Below, in pieces: positions 10,858-19,895 of a DNA stretch of 64,000 bases. Source of the DNA: Candidatus Pantoea edessiphila. GTDB taxonomy: Bacteria; Pseudomonadota; Gammaproteobacteria; Enterobacterales; Enterobacteriaceae. The first letter of the stretch is position 1. Each line of letters begins with the position of its first letter. A program made the position numbers and the translations under genes. Below the pieces are notes generated by a model, which was not told the DNA's origin, searched no databases, and saw only the letters and a list, made by a program, of their open reading frames with translations. The stretch spans positions 124,001 through 188,000 of the forward strand of contig NZ_PDKT01000001.1 of the NCBI RefSeq assembly GCF_002933315.1, given 5' to 3'.

Positions 10858-11661
10858 TTGTTTAAAAAATTAGATTTTAGTCAAATGATGTTATGTGAAG
10901 CAGTTATTGATGCTATGGTTGATATTCGCTCTGATTTTCCATTATCTTTTGTACAAAATCAATTATCTTTATTAGTCAATAAAGCACAAGATTATATTGG
11001 AGCAGAAAAAAACTCTAATTTAAAGATAAAAAAATTATTTGAACTTTTTTATCAAGAATGGAAGTTTAGAGGTGCTAGTGGTACTTATAACTTATCTGAT
11101 GTATTGTGGTTAGATCAAGTTTTAAAAACAAGGGAGGGAACTGCTATATCTTTAAGTATAATTTTAATTCATATAGCAAACGAATTAAAATTAACTTTAA
11201 TGCCAATTATTTTCCCTACACAATTAATTTTACGTGTAGGCTTAGTCAAAGATTATGATTGGTTAATTGATCCGTTTAATGGCGAAACACTTAATACATC
11301 TATTTTAGAAGCATGGTTAAAAGGAAATATAGATTCAAATGCTAAATTGCATGAAGATGATCTTGATGAAGCTACAACTATTAGTGTGATATATAAAATG
11401 CTTACAACATTAAAAGTAGCTTTGATGGAAGAAAAAAAAATGGAATTAGCTCTTAATGTAAACAGGATATTATTACTTATAAACCCTAATGATCCTTACG
11501 AAATTAGAGATCGTGGTTTAATTTATGCTCAATTAGATTGTGAGCATGTCGCAATTAATGATTTAACTTATTTTGTTGAGAATTGTCCAGAAGACTTGGT
11601 AAGTGAAATGATAAAATTTCAAATAAATATAATTAAACAAAAAAAAATAACTATACATTAA
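10858..11661 (+). CDS. sirB1: SirB1 family protein (transglutaminase-like/TPR), function unclear
   Basis: The protein has 267 residues (E. coli SirB1/YchA 269). Recognised by long conserved segments such as LSDVLWLDQVL, IIFPTQLILRV, DPFNGETL and DPYEIRDRGLIYAQLDCEHVA. The N-terminal half resembles a transglutaminase-like fold and the C-terminal half contains TPR-like helices; its biochemical role is not established. The start is TTG at 10858 with AGGA at 10844-10847, ten bases before it. In E. coli the order is prmC-sirB2-sirB1-kdsA; here both sirB2 and kdsA are gone from the locus but sirB1 is intact. Confidence 0.92.
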   Translation: MFKKLDFSQMMLCEAVIDAMVDIRSDFPLSFVQNQLSLLVNKAQDYIGAEKNSNLKIKKLFELFYQEWKFRGASGTYNLSDVLWLDQVLKTREGTAISLSIILIHIANELKLTLMPIIFPTQLILRVGLVKDYDWLIDPFNGETLNTSILEAWLKGNIDSNAKLHEDDLDEATTISVIYKMLTTLKVALMEEKKMELALNVNRILLLINPNDPYEIRDRGLIYAQLDCEHVAINDLTYFVENCPEDLVSEMIKFQINIIKQKKITIH

Positions 11662-12063
11662 TGTTTTAAACATAAAATTATAAAAAACACTATTTATACT
11701 GGTTCTTTTATAAAATCAAATATTATATGTAAAAATTATTCATTATTGATTAAATATGATTAACAATAACTTGTAATATTAAGTTTGTATATTCAAATTA
11801 TTTTATTGATAATACTTTTTTATTCTATATTTATTTTATTGTGAAATACAAATATTAGTGTTATTTTTGACAAATATACTTCTTGAATAAATACCCTACT
11901 TCAATTTTAATATATTAGTTATATATTATAATCATTTAATATTATATTCATTAGATACAAATTTGTTTTATTTATTTTTTTTAAATATATTTTTTCAGTG
12001 GTTGTATGATAACCATGTATTATTATATTTAAATGTATGATTAGATTTATAGGATAACAAGCC
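11662..12063. other. 402-bp gene-free spacer
   Basis: AT-rich, no gene or RNA seen. This is the junction where E. coli-like synteny jumps from the sirB1/kdsA region to the astC/nadE region, so it is a fusion point of a large ancestral deletion or rearrangement. Confidence 0.55.
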
Positions 12064-13278
12064 ATGTCATTAAAAATATTACGTCAAGATTTTGATAAAT
12101 GGATGATACCAGTTTATAATCCTGCTAAATTCATACCTGTTTATGCTAAAGGTTCAATTGTTTGGGATCAAAGTGGTAAAGATTATATAGATTTTACTGG
12201 TGGAATAGCTGTTAATGTATTAGGACATGCACATCCATTATTAAAAAAAACCTTAGAAAAACAAGCATCTAGTTTATGGCATATTGGTAATGGTTATACT
12301 AATGAGCCCATTTTACGTTTAGCAAAAGAATTAACAAATTCTACTTTTGCAGATAAAGTTTTCTTTTGTAATTCTGGTGCAGAAGCAAACGAAACTGCAA
12401 TGAAATTAGCACGTAAAGTAGCTAAAGATCGATTTGGTAAAAATAAAATAAATATATTAGCATTTAATAATGCCTTTCATGGACGTACTTTCTTCACAGT
12501 TAAAGCAGGAGGAAAATCCGATTATTCAAAATATTTTGAACCACTTCCTAAAGAAATTCAACACGCCTCATTTAATGATATTAAATCTGTTGCTAAATTA
12601 ATAAATGAAAATACTTGTGCAGTGATTATTGAACCAATCCAAGGAGAAGGAGGAGTAATCCCAGCTGATATATCTTTTTTAAGTAAATTAAGAGAATTAT
12701 GTGATAAATATGATGCTTTATTAATTTTTGATGAAGTACAAAGCGGAATTGGCCGTACTGGATGGTTATATGCTTACATGTACTATGGGGTAATACCAGA
12801 TATTTTAACAAGTGCTAAAGCACTTGGAGGTGGTTTCCCTATTGGAGCTGTATTAACCAAACAAGATTTGGCAATAATGATGAATGTTGGCTCTCATGGT
12901 ACTACATATGGTGGAAATCCTCTAGCAGGTGCAGTAGCAGGAAAGGTATTAGAGTTAATTAAAAAAGATAAAATTATGGAAGGAGTATCTCAACGTCATA
13001 TATGGATTGTAACTCATTTAAATGAAATCAATAAAAATTTAAATATATTTAAAGAAATAAGAGGATTGGGATTGATGATTGGTGCGGTTTTAAACGCGAG
13101 TTTCATTAATAAAGCTGATTATATAAACAAGTTATCTGCGGAACATGGTGTAATGGTATTAATAGCTGGATCTAATGTTATACGATTTACACCAGCCTTA
13201 AATATAAGCGAACAAGAAATAAATATTGGTATGCAAAGATTTGCTAAAGCTTGTGAATCATTTATCAAAATTAAATAA
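12064..13278 (+). CDS. astC: Acetylornithine/succinylornithine aminotransferase, AstC-type, probably acting as ArgD
   Basis: PLP-dependent class III aminotransferase of 404 residues (E. coli AstC 406, ArgD 406). PLP lysine is Lys252 in [10 protein letters not shown] and the cofactor Asp is Asp223 in IFDE. The sequence follows AstC rather than ArgD at diagnostic places: [42 protein letters not shown] and the ending ALNISEQEI. It also sits beside nadE, where E. coli has the astCADBE catabolic operon; astA, astD, astB and astE are absent. The likely present role is transamination in arginine, and perhaps lysine, synthesis. Start ATG with AGGA at 12051-12054. Confidence 0.93.
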   Translation: MSLKILRQDFDKWMIPVYNPAKFIPVYAKGSIVWDQSGKDYIDFTGGIAVNVLGHAHPLLKKTLEKQASSLWHIGNGYTNEPILRLAKELTNSTFADKVFFCNSGAEANETAMKLARKVAKDRFGKNKINILAFNNAFHGRTFFTVKAGGKSDYSKYFEPLPKEIQHASFNDIKSVAKLINENTCAVIIEPIQGEGGVIPADISFLSKLRELCDKYDALLIFDEVQSGIGRTGWLYAYMYYGVIPDILTSAKALGGGFPIGAVLTKQDLAIMMNVGSHGTTYGGNPLAGAVAGKVLELIKKDKIMEGVSQRHIWIVTHLNEINKNLNIFKEIRGLGLMIGAVLNASFINKADYINKLSAEHGVMVLIAGSNVIRFTPALNISEQEINIGMQRFAKACESFIKIK

Positions 13279-13286
13279 ACTATTCT

Positions 13287-13308
13287 TCACTTTATTAAAT
13301 CTAAGTGA
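13287..13308. terminator. Weak hairpin between convergent astC and nadE
   Basis: TCACTT, ten-base loop, AAGTGA, in the 30-bp gap between two convergent stop codons. The position suits a bidirectional terminator; the six-bp stem is short and there is no clear T run. Confidence 0.25.
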
Positions 13309-14133
13309 TTATTTCCAAAAATCATCAAATACATTGATAGGTAGGTGACGTTTATGTTTAGTTTTTAAATAAAGTGATTCTATAATATTGGTATATTTTC
13401 TTTGTAAATATTTTCCTTCAAGATAATCATCTATGATATCATAACTTATTCCTAAAACAGATTCATCTTCTTGAGATGGTCTATCATCTTCTAAATCAGC
13501 TGTTGGTTTTTTAAAATAGAGATGTTTTGGGCAACCCATATTTATTAATAATTTTTTAATTTGGCGTTTATTTAAACGAAATAAAGGATTAATATCTGTA
13601 GCACCATCACCATACTTCGTAAAAAAACCAGTAATTGCTTCTGCTGCATGATCAGTACCTACAACAATTCCCTGATTTATTGCAGCTATACTATATTGAA
13701 CTTTCATACGTTCTCTTGCTTTTTCATTTCCTCTTACAAAATCAGATAAAATAATACCAGCATCTTTAAGAGATTGTTCGCTAGCTAAGACTGCATTTTT
13801 AATATTTACTATTATGTATCTGTCAGGTTGTATAAAATCTAAAGCATCTTGGCAATCTTGCTCATCACTTTGTATACCATATGGTAGTCTTACAGCTATA
13901 AAAACATAGTCATTATTATTTGTATCTTTTCTTAACTCTGATATCGCCAATTGGCATAATTTTCCAGCAAGAGTTGAATCTTGCCCACCACTAATTCCAA
14001 GTACTAATACTTTTATTTCTTTATGAAAAATTAAGTATTTTTTCATAAAATCGATACTTCTACGAATTTCCTGCTTTATATTAATTTTTGCTTTAACTCC
14101 TAAATTTTCTATGATTTCATTTTGTAATGACAT
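13309..14133 (-). CDS. nadE: NH3-dependent NAD+ synthetase
   Basis: Amidates nicotinic acid adenine dinucleotide to NAD+ using ammonia and ATP. The protein has 274 residues (E. coli 275), without an N-terminal glutaminase domain. The ATP pyrophosphatase P loop [12 protein letters not shown], the NaAD/ATP contact region [19 protein letters not shown], and [15 protein letters not shown] are conserved. The start [12 protein letters not shown] aligns with the E. coli N terminus. It is the ancestral neighbour of the ast region and precedes ydjM, keeping E. coli order after large deletions. Confidence 0.97.
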   Translation of the reverse strand: MSLQNEIIENLGVKAKINIKQEIRRSIDFMKKYLIFHKEIKVLVLGISGGQDSTLAGKLCQLAISELRKDTNNNDYVFIAVRLPYGIQSDEQDCQDALDFIQPDRYIIVNIKNAVLASEQSLKDAGIILSDFVRGNEKARERMKVQYSIAAINQGIVVGTDHAAEAITGFFTKYGDGATDINPLFRLNKRQIKKLLINMGCPKHLYFKKPTADLEDDRPSQEDESVLGISYDIIDDYLEGKYLQRKYTNIIESLYLKTKHKRHLPINVFDDFWK

Positions 14134-14296
14134 TAAATTTATTCCTATAACAATTTTTTTTGTTATCTATTAATATATAACAAAATTTATATTTTATTAA
14201 ATAAATCATGTTGAATAATATCAACTGATAAAATTTGTTTTTTAAGTAAAATATGACGTGATAATTAAATATATTAAAATAAATGTCTAAATATCA

Positions 14297-14839
14297 TTAA
14301 ATGATTTTTATTATCAATAATGAAATATATTTAATTAATGGTAAGTATATTGGAAATAAAATTAAAAAACCTACTAAACTAATGCATATTTTTTTTTCGA
14401 GTTTTTTGTTTTTTCTGCTATTAATCATAGGTAGACGAAAACGTTTACGATATGGCCATAATAAAACTACTCCAGCTGGAGTCATTATGTCAGCAACTAT
14501 ATGACTGCAATAACCAATTAACATCCCTTGAAGTATATCATCTGGTAATATTATATATTTTTTAAAAATTATCATATTAAACAACCATAAAATTACCAAT
14601 GCTAATAAACTGTGTGTAAAACCTCTATGTCCAAAAATTAAAGATATAATTTGTGAAATCCAACTAAATCTTTGCCCAATTAATGAATTAGGATGATCAA
14701 TATCCGGAATAAGACAAGTAGTTAAGGCAGCTGGAATAATATGCCACCAATCTGCTTGCGTCATTACTGAAGTAATTTCGAAACGTTTAGCAAAAATAGC
14801 ACTAGCTATAGCAAATATAATGTGACCATGTGTTGTCAT
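14297..14839 (-). CDS. ydjM: YdjM family inner-membrane protein (DUF457, predicted metal-dependent hydrolase)
   Basis: The protein has 180 residues (E. coli 196, with a shortened C terminus here). Conserved blocks are MTTHGHIIFAIASAIFAKR, DWWHIIPAALTTCLIPDIDHP, FGHRGFTHSLLAL and YCSHIVADIMTPAGVVLLWP. The His/Asp pattern (PDIDHP, HRGFTHS, HIVAD) is typical of membrane-bound metal-dependent hydrolases of this family. Several hydrophobic segments indicate an integral membrane protein. The E. coli gene belongs to the SOS regulon; no LexA-like box is obvious here. Function unknown. It lies between nadE and yniC on the minus strand, in ancestral order. Confidence 0.93.
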   Translation of the reverse strand: MTTHGHIIFAIASAIFAKRFEITSVMTQADWWHIIPAALTTCLIPDIDHPNSLIGQRFSWISQIISLIFGHRGFTHSLLALVILWLFNMIIFKKYIILPDDILQGMLIGYCSHIVADIMTPAGVVLLWPYRKRFRLPMINSRKNKKLEKKICISLVGFLILFPIYLPLIKYISLLIIKII

Positions 14840-15089
14840 ACGTGATTATTTGAATTTTAAAAATTATTTACAAATAAAGAAATATTTGATATTTAGATAA
14901 CATTAAAAAATAATACTATTTACAAGAAAAATAACCATTTAATATGTGATTTATTAAAAATAAATTACTATAATTTTTATTATATTTAATTACAAAATTA
15001 AATATACATCAATAGAATGCATCTTAATCAATTATAACTGTTACTAAATAATGAATTATTAATTTTGTTGGTATTCTTAAAATTATTTA

Positions 15090-15758
15090 TTAACCATTTA
15101 AATGCAAAAAAGTTAGTTTTGTAAGATTATCAAGTTTTATATTTGCTAAGCACCATCTTGGATCATTATTAAATTCAATTGGAGGAATTACAATTGAACG
15201 CATAAGAGCAGCTTTAGTAGCAATCATTCCATGAATAGAATCCTCTATAGCAACACATTTTTTAGGATCAACTTTTACTTTAGACGCTGCATCTAAATAA
15301 ATTTGAGGATGGGGTTTACTATAAGGTAAATATTCAGCGGATATGATTAAATCAAAATAACTATTTAAATCGAATAGTTCCAATATTTTTTTTAACATAA
15401 ATAAAGGCGAAGCAGAAACTAGTCCAATCTTAAAATTATATTCTTTACATAATTTTAATGCAAATTTAACTCCAGGTAGCAATGGTTTTTTTTCTTCTAT
15501 TAATGTCATTACCCGTATTATAATACTTTCTATAATTTCTTTCTCACTTGGTTTGTTTTTGGGTAAAAGATGATACCACATACATATTGTCTGATCTACT
15601 CGTAATCCAGTTGTATCAGGTAGCATGGAATGATAAGGCAATTTTACATTTAATTGAGAAATTATTTCATTACGAGCTTGTATCCATAACGGTTCAGAAT
15701 CTATAATAATTCCGTCCATATCGAAAAAAGTTGCTAAAATGTTTCTATTAGTATGCAT
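15090..15758 (-). CDS. hxpB: HAD-superfamily sugar phosphatase (YniC/HxpB)
   Basis: Haloacid-dehalogenase phosphatase; E. coli YniC acts on 2-deoxyglucose 6-phosphate and hexitol phosphates. Motif I is FDMDGIIIDSEP, motif II LVSASP, motif III lysine in YSKPHPQIYL, motif IV AIEDSIHG. From the chosen start the protein has 222 residues, the same as E. coli. The start at 15758 (MHTNRNIL) has GGA seven bases upstream; an ATG four codons earlier (15770) has no ribosome-binding site. A conserved PHP motif and PDTTGLR segment support YniC over other HAD phosphatases. Confidence 0.92.
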   Translation of the reverse strand: MHTNRNILATFFDMDGIIIDSEPLWIQARNEIISQLNVKLPYHSMLPDTTGLRVDQTICMWYHLLPKNKPSEKEIIESIIIRVMTLIEEKKPLLPGVKFALKLCKEYNFKIGLVSASPLFMLKKILELFDLNSYFDLIISAEYLPYSKPHPQIYLDAASKVKVDPKKCVAIEDSIHGMIATKAALMRSIVIPPIEFNNDPRWCLANIKLDNLTKLTFLHLNG

Positions 15759-15770
15759 ATGATATTCCAT

Positions 15771-16509
15771 TGTAATATTTAGCTTAAATCATAATTGTTA
15801 ATAATAAACATTTATTTTTTACATTTTTAGAAAAATATAAATTATAGTGTATTTTAATATCTAAATCCTGCTTATAGGTCAAATAAATTAATTTTATCTA
15901 ATATGTTTTATAGGATTTGATAAAATTGTTAATTTATTTTACAATACTACTATTGGCAAGTTATTTAATTAAAACTATTAGTTATATATTAAAATTCAAC
16001 AATGACACAGTATTTAGGATAATATTTTAGTTTGATATAATTAAACATTTTTATTCAATTTAATGCTAACCTTAAATATTAAATATGAATTATTATACAA
16101 TGTCGTTGTTTGTGTCTAATGTTCATTACACTTTGAAAAAAGTGAATATATTTTAAGGATATATAAGATTATTTTAGTATAAATTTTTATTTAATTTTAT
16201 AGTATCTCTCGTGTTGTATTATTTTTACCATTATATTAATTATATGCAAGAGTAATTAATATAAAATTAAAACTATTTAAATGTATTGTTATTATTTGTT
16301 TTATTTAAAAAGAATGATATTAAGGTTTGAGATAAATTCAAAAAGTAGCAGATATCAAAATCATGTTAAAGTTATGTTCATTTAAGAAACTAAAATTTTT
16401 AATGTTTAAAAAAAGATGTTTTTAATTAAATGAATTTTTTATAATATTCAGTTTTTAATTGTTATTAAATGTTTATAGACTTACATAGCTATAATATCAA
16501 GGATATAAA
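15771..16509. other. 739-bp gene-free spacer upstream of thrS
   Basis: AT-rich, no open frame or RNA gene that I can support. In E. coli yniB, yniA, pfkB, ydiZ and others lie between yniC and thrS; all are gone. The end holds the thrS leader; I could not recognise the tRNA-Thr-like operator arms known from E. coli, though these are hard to see by eye. Confidence 0.55.
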
Positions 16510-18438
16510 ATGCCTTTAATCACTTTTTCTGATGGTAACAAACGTTATTATGATTATACAATTAGTATTTTTGATATTGCTTACAGCATCAATAAAGATT
16601 TAGCAAAATACTGTATAGCTGGTAAAGTAGACAATAAATTAGTTGATTCTGTTTATCTTGTAAATCATGATGCATTAGTTGATATTATTACTATAAATGA
16701 TGAGATTGGTTTAGAAATTATACGTAAATCATGTGTACAATTAATGGGTTATGCAATTAAACAATTATGGCCTAATTCTAAAATAGCAACTGGCCAGGTT
16801 GTTGGTAATGAATTTTATTATGATATTGAAGTTAATCACAGTTTAAACCATGAAGATGTAGAACTTTTACAACAATATATGAATAAACTGGTAAATTCTG
16901 GATATAAAATATTTCATAAAAAACTTACATACCAAGAAATTCGCGATTGGTTTTTAAAACAAAAAGAACCATACAAAATAATGATTCTTGACGAAAAGAT
17001 ACATAAAAAAGAAAACATTGATGTATACATTCATAAAGAATACATAGATATATGTGACGGTCCGCAAGTACCCAATATAGGTTTTTGCCGTTATTTTAAA
17101 TTACAAAAAGTTTCAGGAGCTTATTGGAAAGGTAATAAAAATAATAAAATGCTACAAAGAATTTCTGGTACTTCCTGGGCAGATGAAAAACAATTATCGT
17201 GTTATATTCAAAAATTAGAAGAAACAACTAAACGTGATCATCGTAAAATAGCTAAACAACTTGATTTATATCACATTCAACAAGAAGCACCCGGCATGAT
17301 CTTTTGGCATCATAATGGATGGATTATTTTTAACGAATTAAAAACATTTATTTCTGATAAATTAAAAGAATATAAATATCAAGAAGTTATAACTCCATTG
17401 ATCATGGAACGTAAGATATGGGAGAAAACTGGACATTGGGAAAACTATCAAGAATTTATGTTTACTATTCGTTCTGAAAATCTTGAATATTGCATCAAAC
17501 CAATGAATTGTCCAGGACATTTACAAATTTTCAATCAAGGAGTAAAATCTTATCGGGATTTACCAATTCGCATGGCAGAATTTGGTAGCTGTCATCGCAA
17601 TGAACCATCAGGTTCCTTACATGGTTTAATGCGTGTTTGTAACTTTACTCAAGATGATGCTCATATTTTTTGTACAGAAGAACAACTAAAAATAGAGATT
17701 AATGAATGTATAAAAATGATATATGATATATATCATATATTCGGTTTTAAAAAAATAGCTGTACATCTTGCTACACGTCCAAAACAGCGCATTGGCACAA
17801 ATCAAATATGGGATTATGCTGAACAAAGTTTAGAATCAGTTTTAGAAGAAAACAATATCAAATTTCAATTTCAAAAAGGCGAAGGTGCATTTTATGGACC
17901 TAAAATTGAATTCACCTTGTTTGATTGTCTAGATAGAGCTTGGCAATGTGGAACAGTTCAATTAGATTTTTCTCTTCCTAAGCGTCTTAATTCAACATAT
18001 ATAGATAAAAATAATAACCGTTGTTTTCCAGTAATTATTCATCGTGCTATTTTAGGTTCATTAGAGCGTTTTATAGGAATACTAGTTGAAGAATATGAAG
18101 GATTTCTTCCAGTTTGGTTATCGCCTATACAGGTAGTCGTAACTGGTATTACTGATAAACAAGTAGAACATGTTAAAAAATTAACTGCTAAGTTATGCAA
18201 TAAAGGATTTCGTGTTATATCAGATTTAAGAGATAAAAAATTAGGATTTAAAATTCGTGAACATACATTACATCGCATTCCTTATATATTAATATATGGA
18301 GATGATGAAATAAAAAATAATAAAATATCAATTCGTACACGTTATGGTAGAGATATTGGGTTAATGGACATTAATGTTTTTATCCAAAAATTGAAGCAAG
18401 AAATTCATACTAGAAGTGTTCAACATTTGGAGGAATAA
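16510..18438 (+). CDS. thrS: Threonyl-tRNA synthetase with degenerate editing site
   Basis: Class II synthetase charging tRNA-Thr, 642 residues, identical in length to E. coli. Order: TGS domain (1-60), editing domain N2 (about 65-225), catalytic core with the zinc-binding Cys in PMNCPGH and the motif-3 region HRAILGS, and anticodon-binding domain (about 535-642). The catalytic part is well conserved. In the editing domain the E. coli histidines His73, His77 and His186, which hydrolyse Ser-tRNA-Thr, are Lys73, Gln77 and Gln186 here; Asp180 and Cys182 remain. Proofreading is therefore probably lost. AAGGA precedes the ATG. infC follows after 3 bp. Confidence 0.97.
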   Translation: MPLITFSDGNKRYYDYTISIFDIAYSINKDLAKYCIAGKVDNKLVDSVYLVNHDALVDIITINDEIGLEIIRKSCVQLMGYAIKQLWPNSKIATGQVVGNEFYYDIEVNHSLNHEDVELLQQYMNKLVNSGYKIFHKKLTYQEIRDWFLKQKEPYKIMILDEKIHKKENIDVYIHKEYIDICDGPQVPNIGFCRYFKLQKVSGAYWKGNKNNKMLQRISGTSWADEKQLSCYIQKLEETTKRDHRKIAKQLDLYHIQQEAPGMIFWHHNGWIIFNELKTFISDKLKEYKYQEVITPLIMERKIWEKTGHWENYQEFMFTIRSENLEYCIKPMNCPGHLQIFNQGVKSYRDLPIRMAEFGSCHRNEPSGSLHGLMRVCNFTQDDAHIFCTEEQLKIEINECIKMIYDIYHIFGFKKIAVHLATRPKQRIGTNQIWDYAEQSLESVLEENNIKFQFQKGEGAFYGPKIEFTLFDCLDRAWQCGTVQLDFSLPKRLNSTYIDKNNNRCFPVIIHRAILGSLERFIGILVEEYEGFLPVWLSPIQVVVTGITDKQVEHVKKLTAKLCNKGFRVISDLRDKKLGFKIREHTLHRIPYILIYGDDEIKNNKISIRTRYGRDIGLMDINVFIQKLKQEIHTRSVQHLEE

Positions 18439-18441
18439 AGT

Positions 18442-18990
18442 ATTAAAGGCGCAAAAAAAACACAGTTGACTCGTTCAGATCGTATTAATTATGAAATTAA
18501 TGCATCTGAAGTACGTTTAACAGGATTTGATGGTGAACAGATCGGTATTGTTAGTATACACGAAGCTTTGAAAAAAGCTGAGGAATCGGGGGCTGATTTA
18601 GTTGAAATCAGTCCTAATGCGGAACCTCCGGTTTGTCGTATTATGAATTATGGTAAGTTTATTTATGAAAAAAATAAATCTTCCAAGGAACAGAAAAAAA
18701 AGCAGAAAATAGTCCATATTAAAGAAATAAAATTCCGTCCTGGAACAGATGAAGGTGATTATCAAATTAAACGTCGAAATTTAATTCGTTTTTTAGAAGA
18801 TGGGAATAAAACAAAGGTTACTCTTCGTTTTCGTGGTCGTGAAATGGCTCATCAACAGATTGGAATGGAAATTTTAAATCGAATAAGGAAAGATCTATGT
18901 GAAGATTTAGAATTAGCCATAATTGAATCTTTTCCTATGAAAATTGAAGGCCGTCAAATCATTATGGTGCTTGCTCCTAGAAAAAAATAA
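18442..18990 (+). CDS. infC: Translation initiation factor IF-3, AUU start codon
   Basis: Binds the 30S subunit, prevents premature 50S joining and checks start codon choice. From the ATT at 18442 the protein has 182 residues (E. coli 180) and begins (M)[18 protein letters not shown], matching E. coli MKGGKRVQTARPNRINGEI. No ATG exists near this point; a TTG eight codons later would remove conserved residues. The ribosome-binding site GGAGGA at 18429-18434 lies seven bases before ATT, inside the end of thrS. AUU starts on infC are the known basis of IF3 autoregulation. The core [13 protein letters not shown] and [11 protein letters not shown] are conserved. rpmI and rplT follow. Confidence 0.95.
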   Translation: MKGAKKTQLTRSDRINYEINASEVRLTGFDGEQIGIVSIHEALKKAEESGADLVEISPNAEPPVCRIMNYGKFIYEKNKSSKEQKKKQKIVHIKEIKFRPGTDEGDYQIKRRNLIRFLEDGNKTKVTLRFRGREMAHQQIGMEILNRIRKDLCEDLELAIIESFPMKIEGRQIIMVLAPRKK

Positions 18991-19042
18991 AGCTATAAAA
19001 AATGTATATTAATGTTAACAAAAAAATGGACATTGTTAAAAA

Positions 19043-19240
19043 ATGTTAAAAATTAAAACAATACGTAGTGTAGCTAAAAGATTTAAAAAAACTGCACAAG
19101 GTGGATTTAAGCATAAACATGCTAATTTACGTCACATTTTAACTAAAAAATCTACTAAACATAAACGTCATCTTCGTACTAAAAGTATGGTCTCTAAAGG
19201 AGATTTAAATTTAATTAATGCATGCTTACCATACTTGTAA
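19043..19240 (+). CDS. rpmI: 50S ribosomal protein L35
   Basis: Basic protein of 65 residues, the same length as E. coli L35, with the conserved centre [18 protein letters not shown] and a C-terminal [15 protein letters not shown]. It lies between infC and rplT as in nearly all bacteria. In E. coli L20 represses its translation by binding the mRNA; whether that structure is kept was not determined. No strong ribosome-binding site precedes the ATG. Confidence 0.97.
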   Translation: MLKIKTIRSVAKRFKKTAQGGFKHKHANLRHILTKKSTKHKRHLRTKSMVSKGDLNLINACLPYL

Positions 19241-19275
19241 CATTAATTTTATAACGACATAAAAGGAGAGCTTAC

Positions 19276-19632
19276 ATGGCTCGGGTTAAACATAGTGTAA
19301 TTGCTCATTCGCGTCATAAAAAAATTTTGAAACAAGCTAAAGGTTATTACGGTGCGAGGTCACGTACTTACCGCACTGCTTTTCAAGCTGTTATAAGAGC
19401 TGGTCAGTATGCATATCGTGATCGTAAACAGCGTAAACGTCAATTTCGTCAATTATGGATTTCACGTATTAATGCAGCTGCTAGACAAAATGGTGTATCT
19501 TATAGTAGGTTAATTAATGCTTTTAAAAAAGCAGATATTAAAATTGATCGTAAAATTCTATCTGATGTTGCTGTACTAGATAAAATAGCTTTTTCTAAAT
19601 TAGTAGAACAAACTAATATAATTGCGACGTGA
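19276..19632 (+). CDS. rplT: 50S ribosomal protein L20
   Basis: 118 residues, the same length as E. coli L20. The N-terminal basic helix [19 protein letters not shown] and the [20 protein letters not shown] core are conserved. It binds 23S rRNA early in 50S assembly and, in E. coli, represses rpmI-rplT translation. A strong ribosome-binding site, AAGGAGAG, is located at 19261-19268 before the ATG. An attenuator-like terminator follows before pheS. Confidence 0.98.
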   Translation: MARVKHSVIAHSRHKKILKQAKGYYGARSRTYRTAFQAVIRAGQYAYRDRKQRKRQFRQLWISRINAAARQNGVSYSRLINAFKKADIKIDRKILSDVAVLDKIAFSKLVEQTNIIAT

Positions 19633-19775
19633 TATTGAAATACTTAGAAGATAATCTTTTCTATTATTAACTTAGGTTATATTATTATCCAATTTATTAC
19701 AATTGATTACGTTATTTATTGTTATTTATTAGTTGTATTTATAGATTGCGATAAGAAATAAATAACACAATTTTT

Positions 19776-19816
19776 AAAAAACCTCCACATTATTATGTTT
19801 AGGAGGGAGGTTTTTT
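19776..19816 (+). terminator. Rho-independent terminator/attenuator before pheST
   Basis: AAAAAACCTCC pairs with GGAGGTTTTTT (19806-19816), followed by ATTTTTT. A second GGAGG at 19802-19806 gives an alternative pairing with the same CCTCC arm, with an inner ACAT/ATGT stem. This is the position of the E. coli pheST attenuator. The 143 bases between rplT and the hairpin contain no ATG and no Phe-rich frame, so the pheM leader peptide appears lost and the hairpin may now act as a plain partial terminator. Confidence 0.85.
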
Positions 19817-19895
19817 ATTTTTTAATAATCATAACAATATTGCTAATATTAATGTTGATACATATGACTAGTATAATAAAATTAAAGAGAAAAAA

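Noticed and set aside
16490-16495. TATAAT just upstream of thrS as a promoter
   Set aside because: It is only about 15 bp before the ATG and overlaps the ribosome-binding region; in this AT-rich DNA it is probably chance.
19642-19680. GTG-started 13-codon frame after rplT as a pheM leader
   Set aside because: It has only one Phe codon and no ribosome-binding site, so it does not behave like the Phe-rich E. coli leader.
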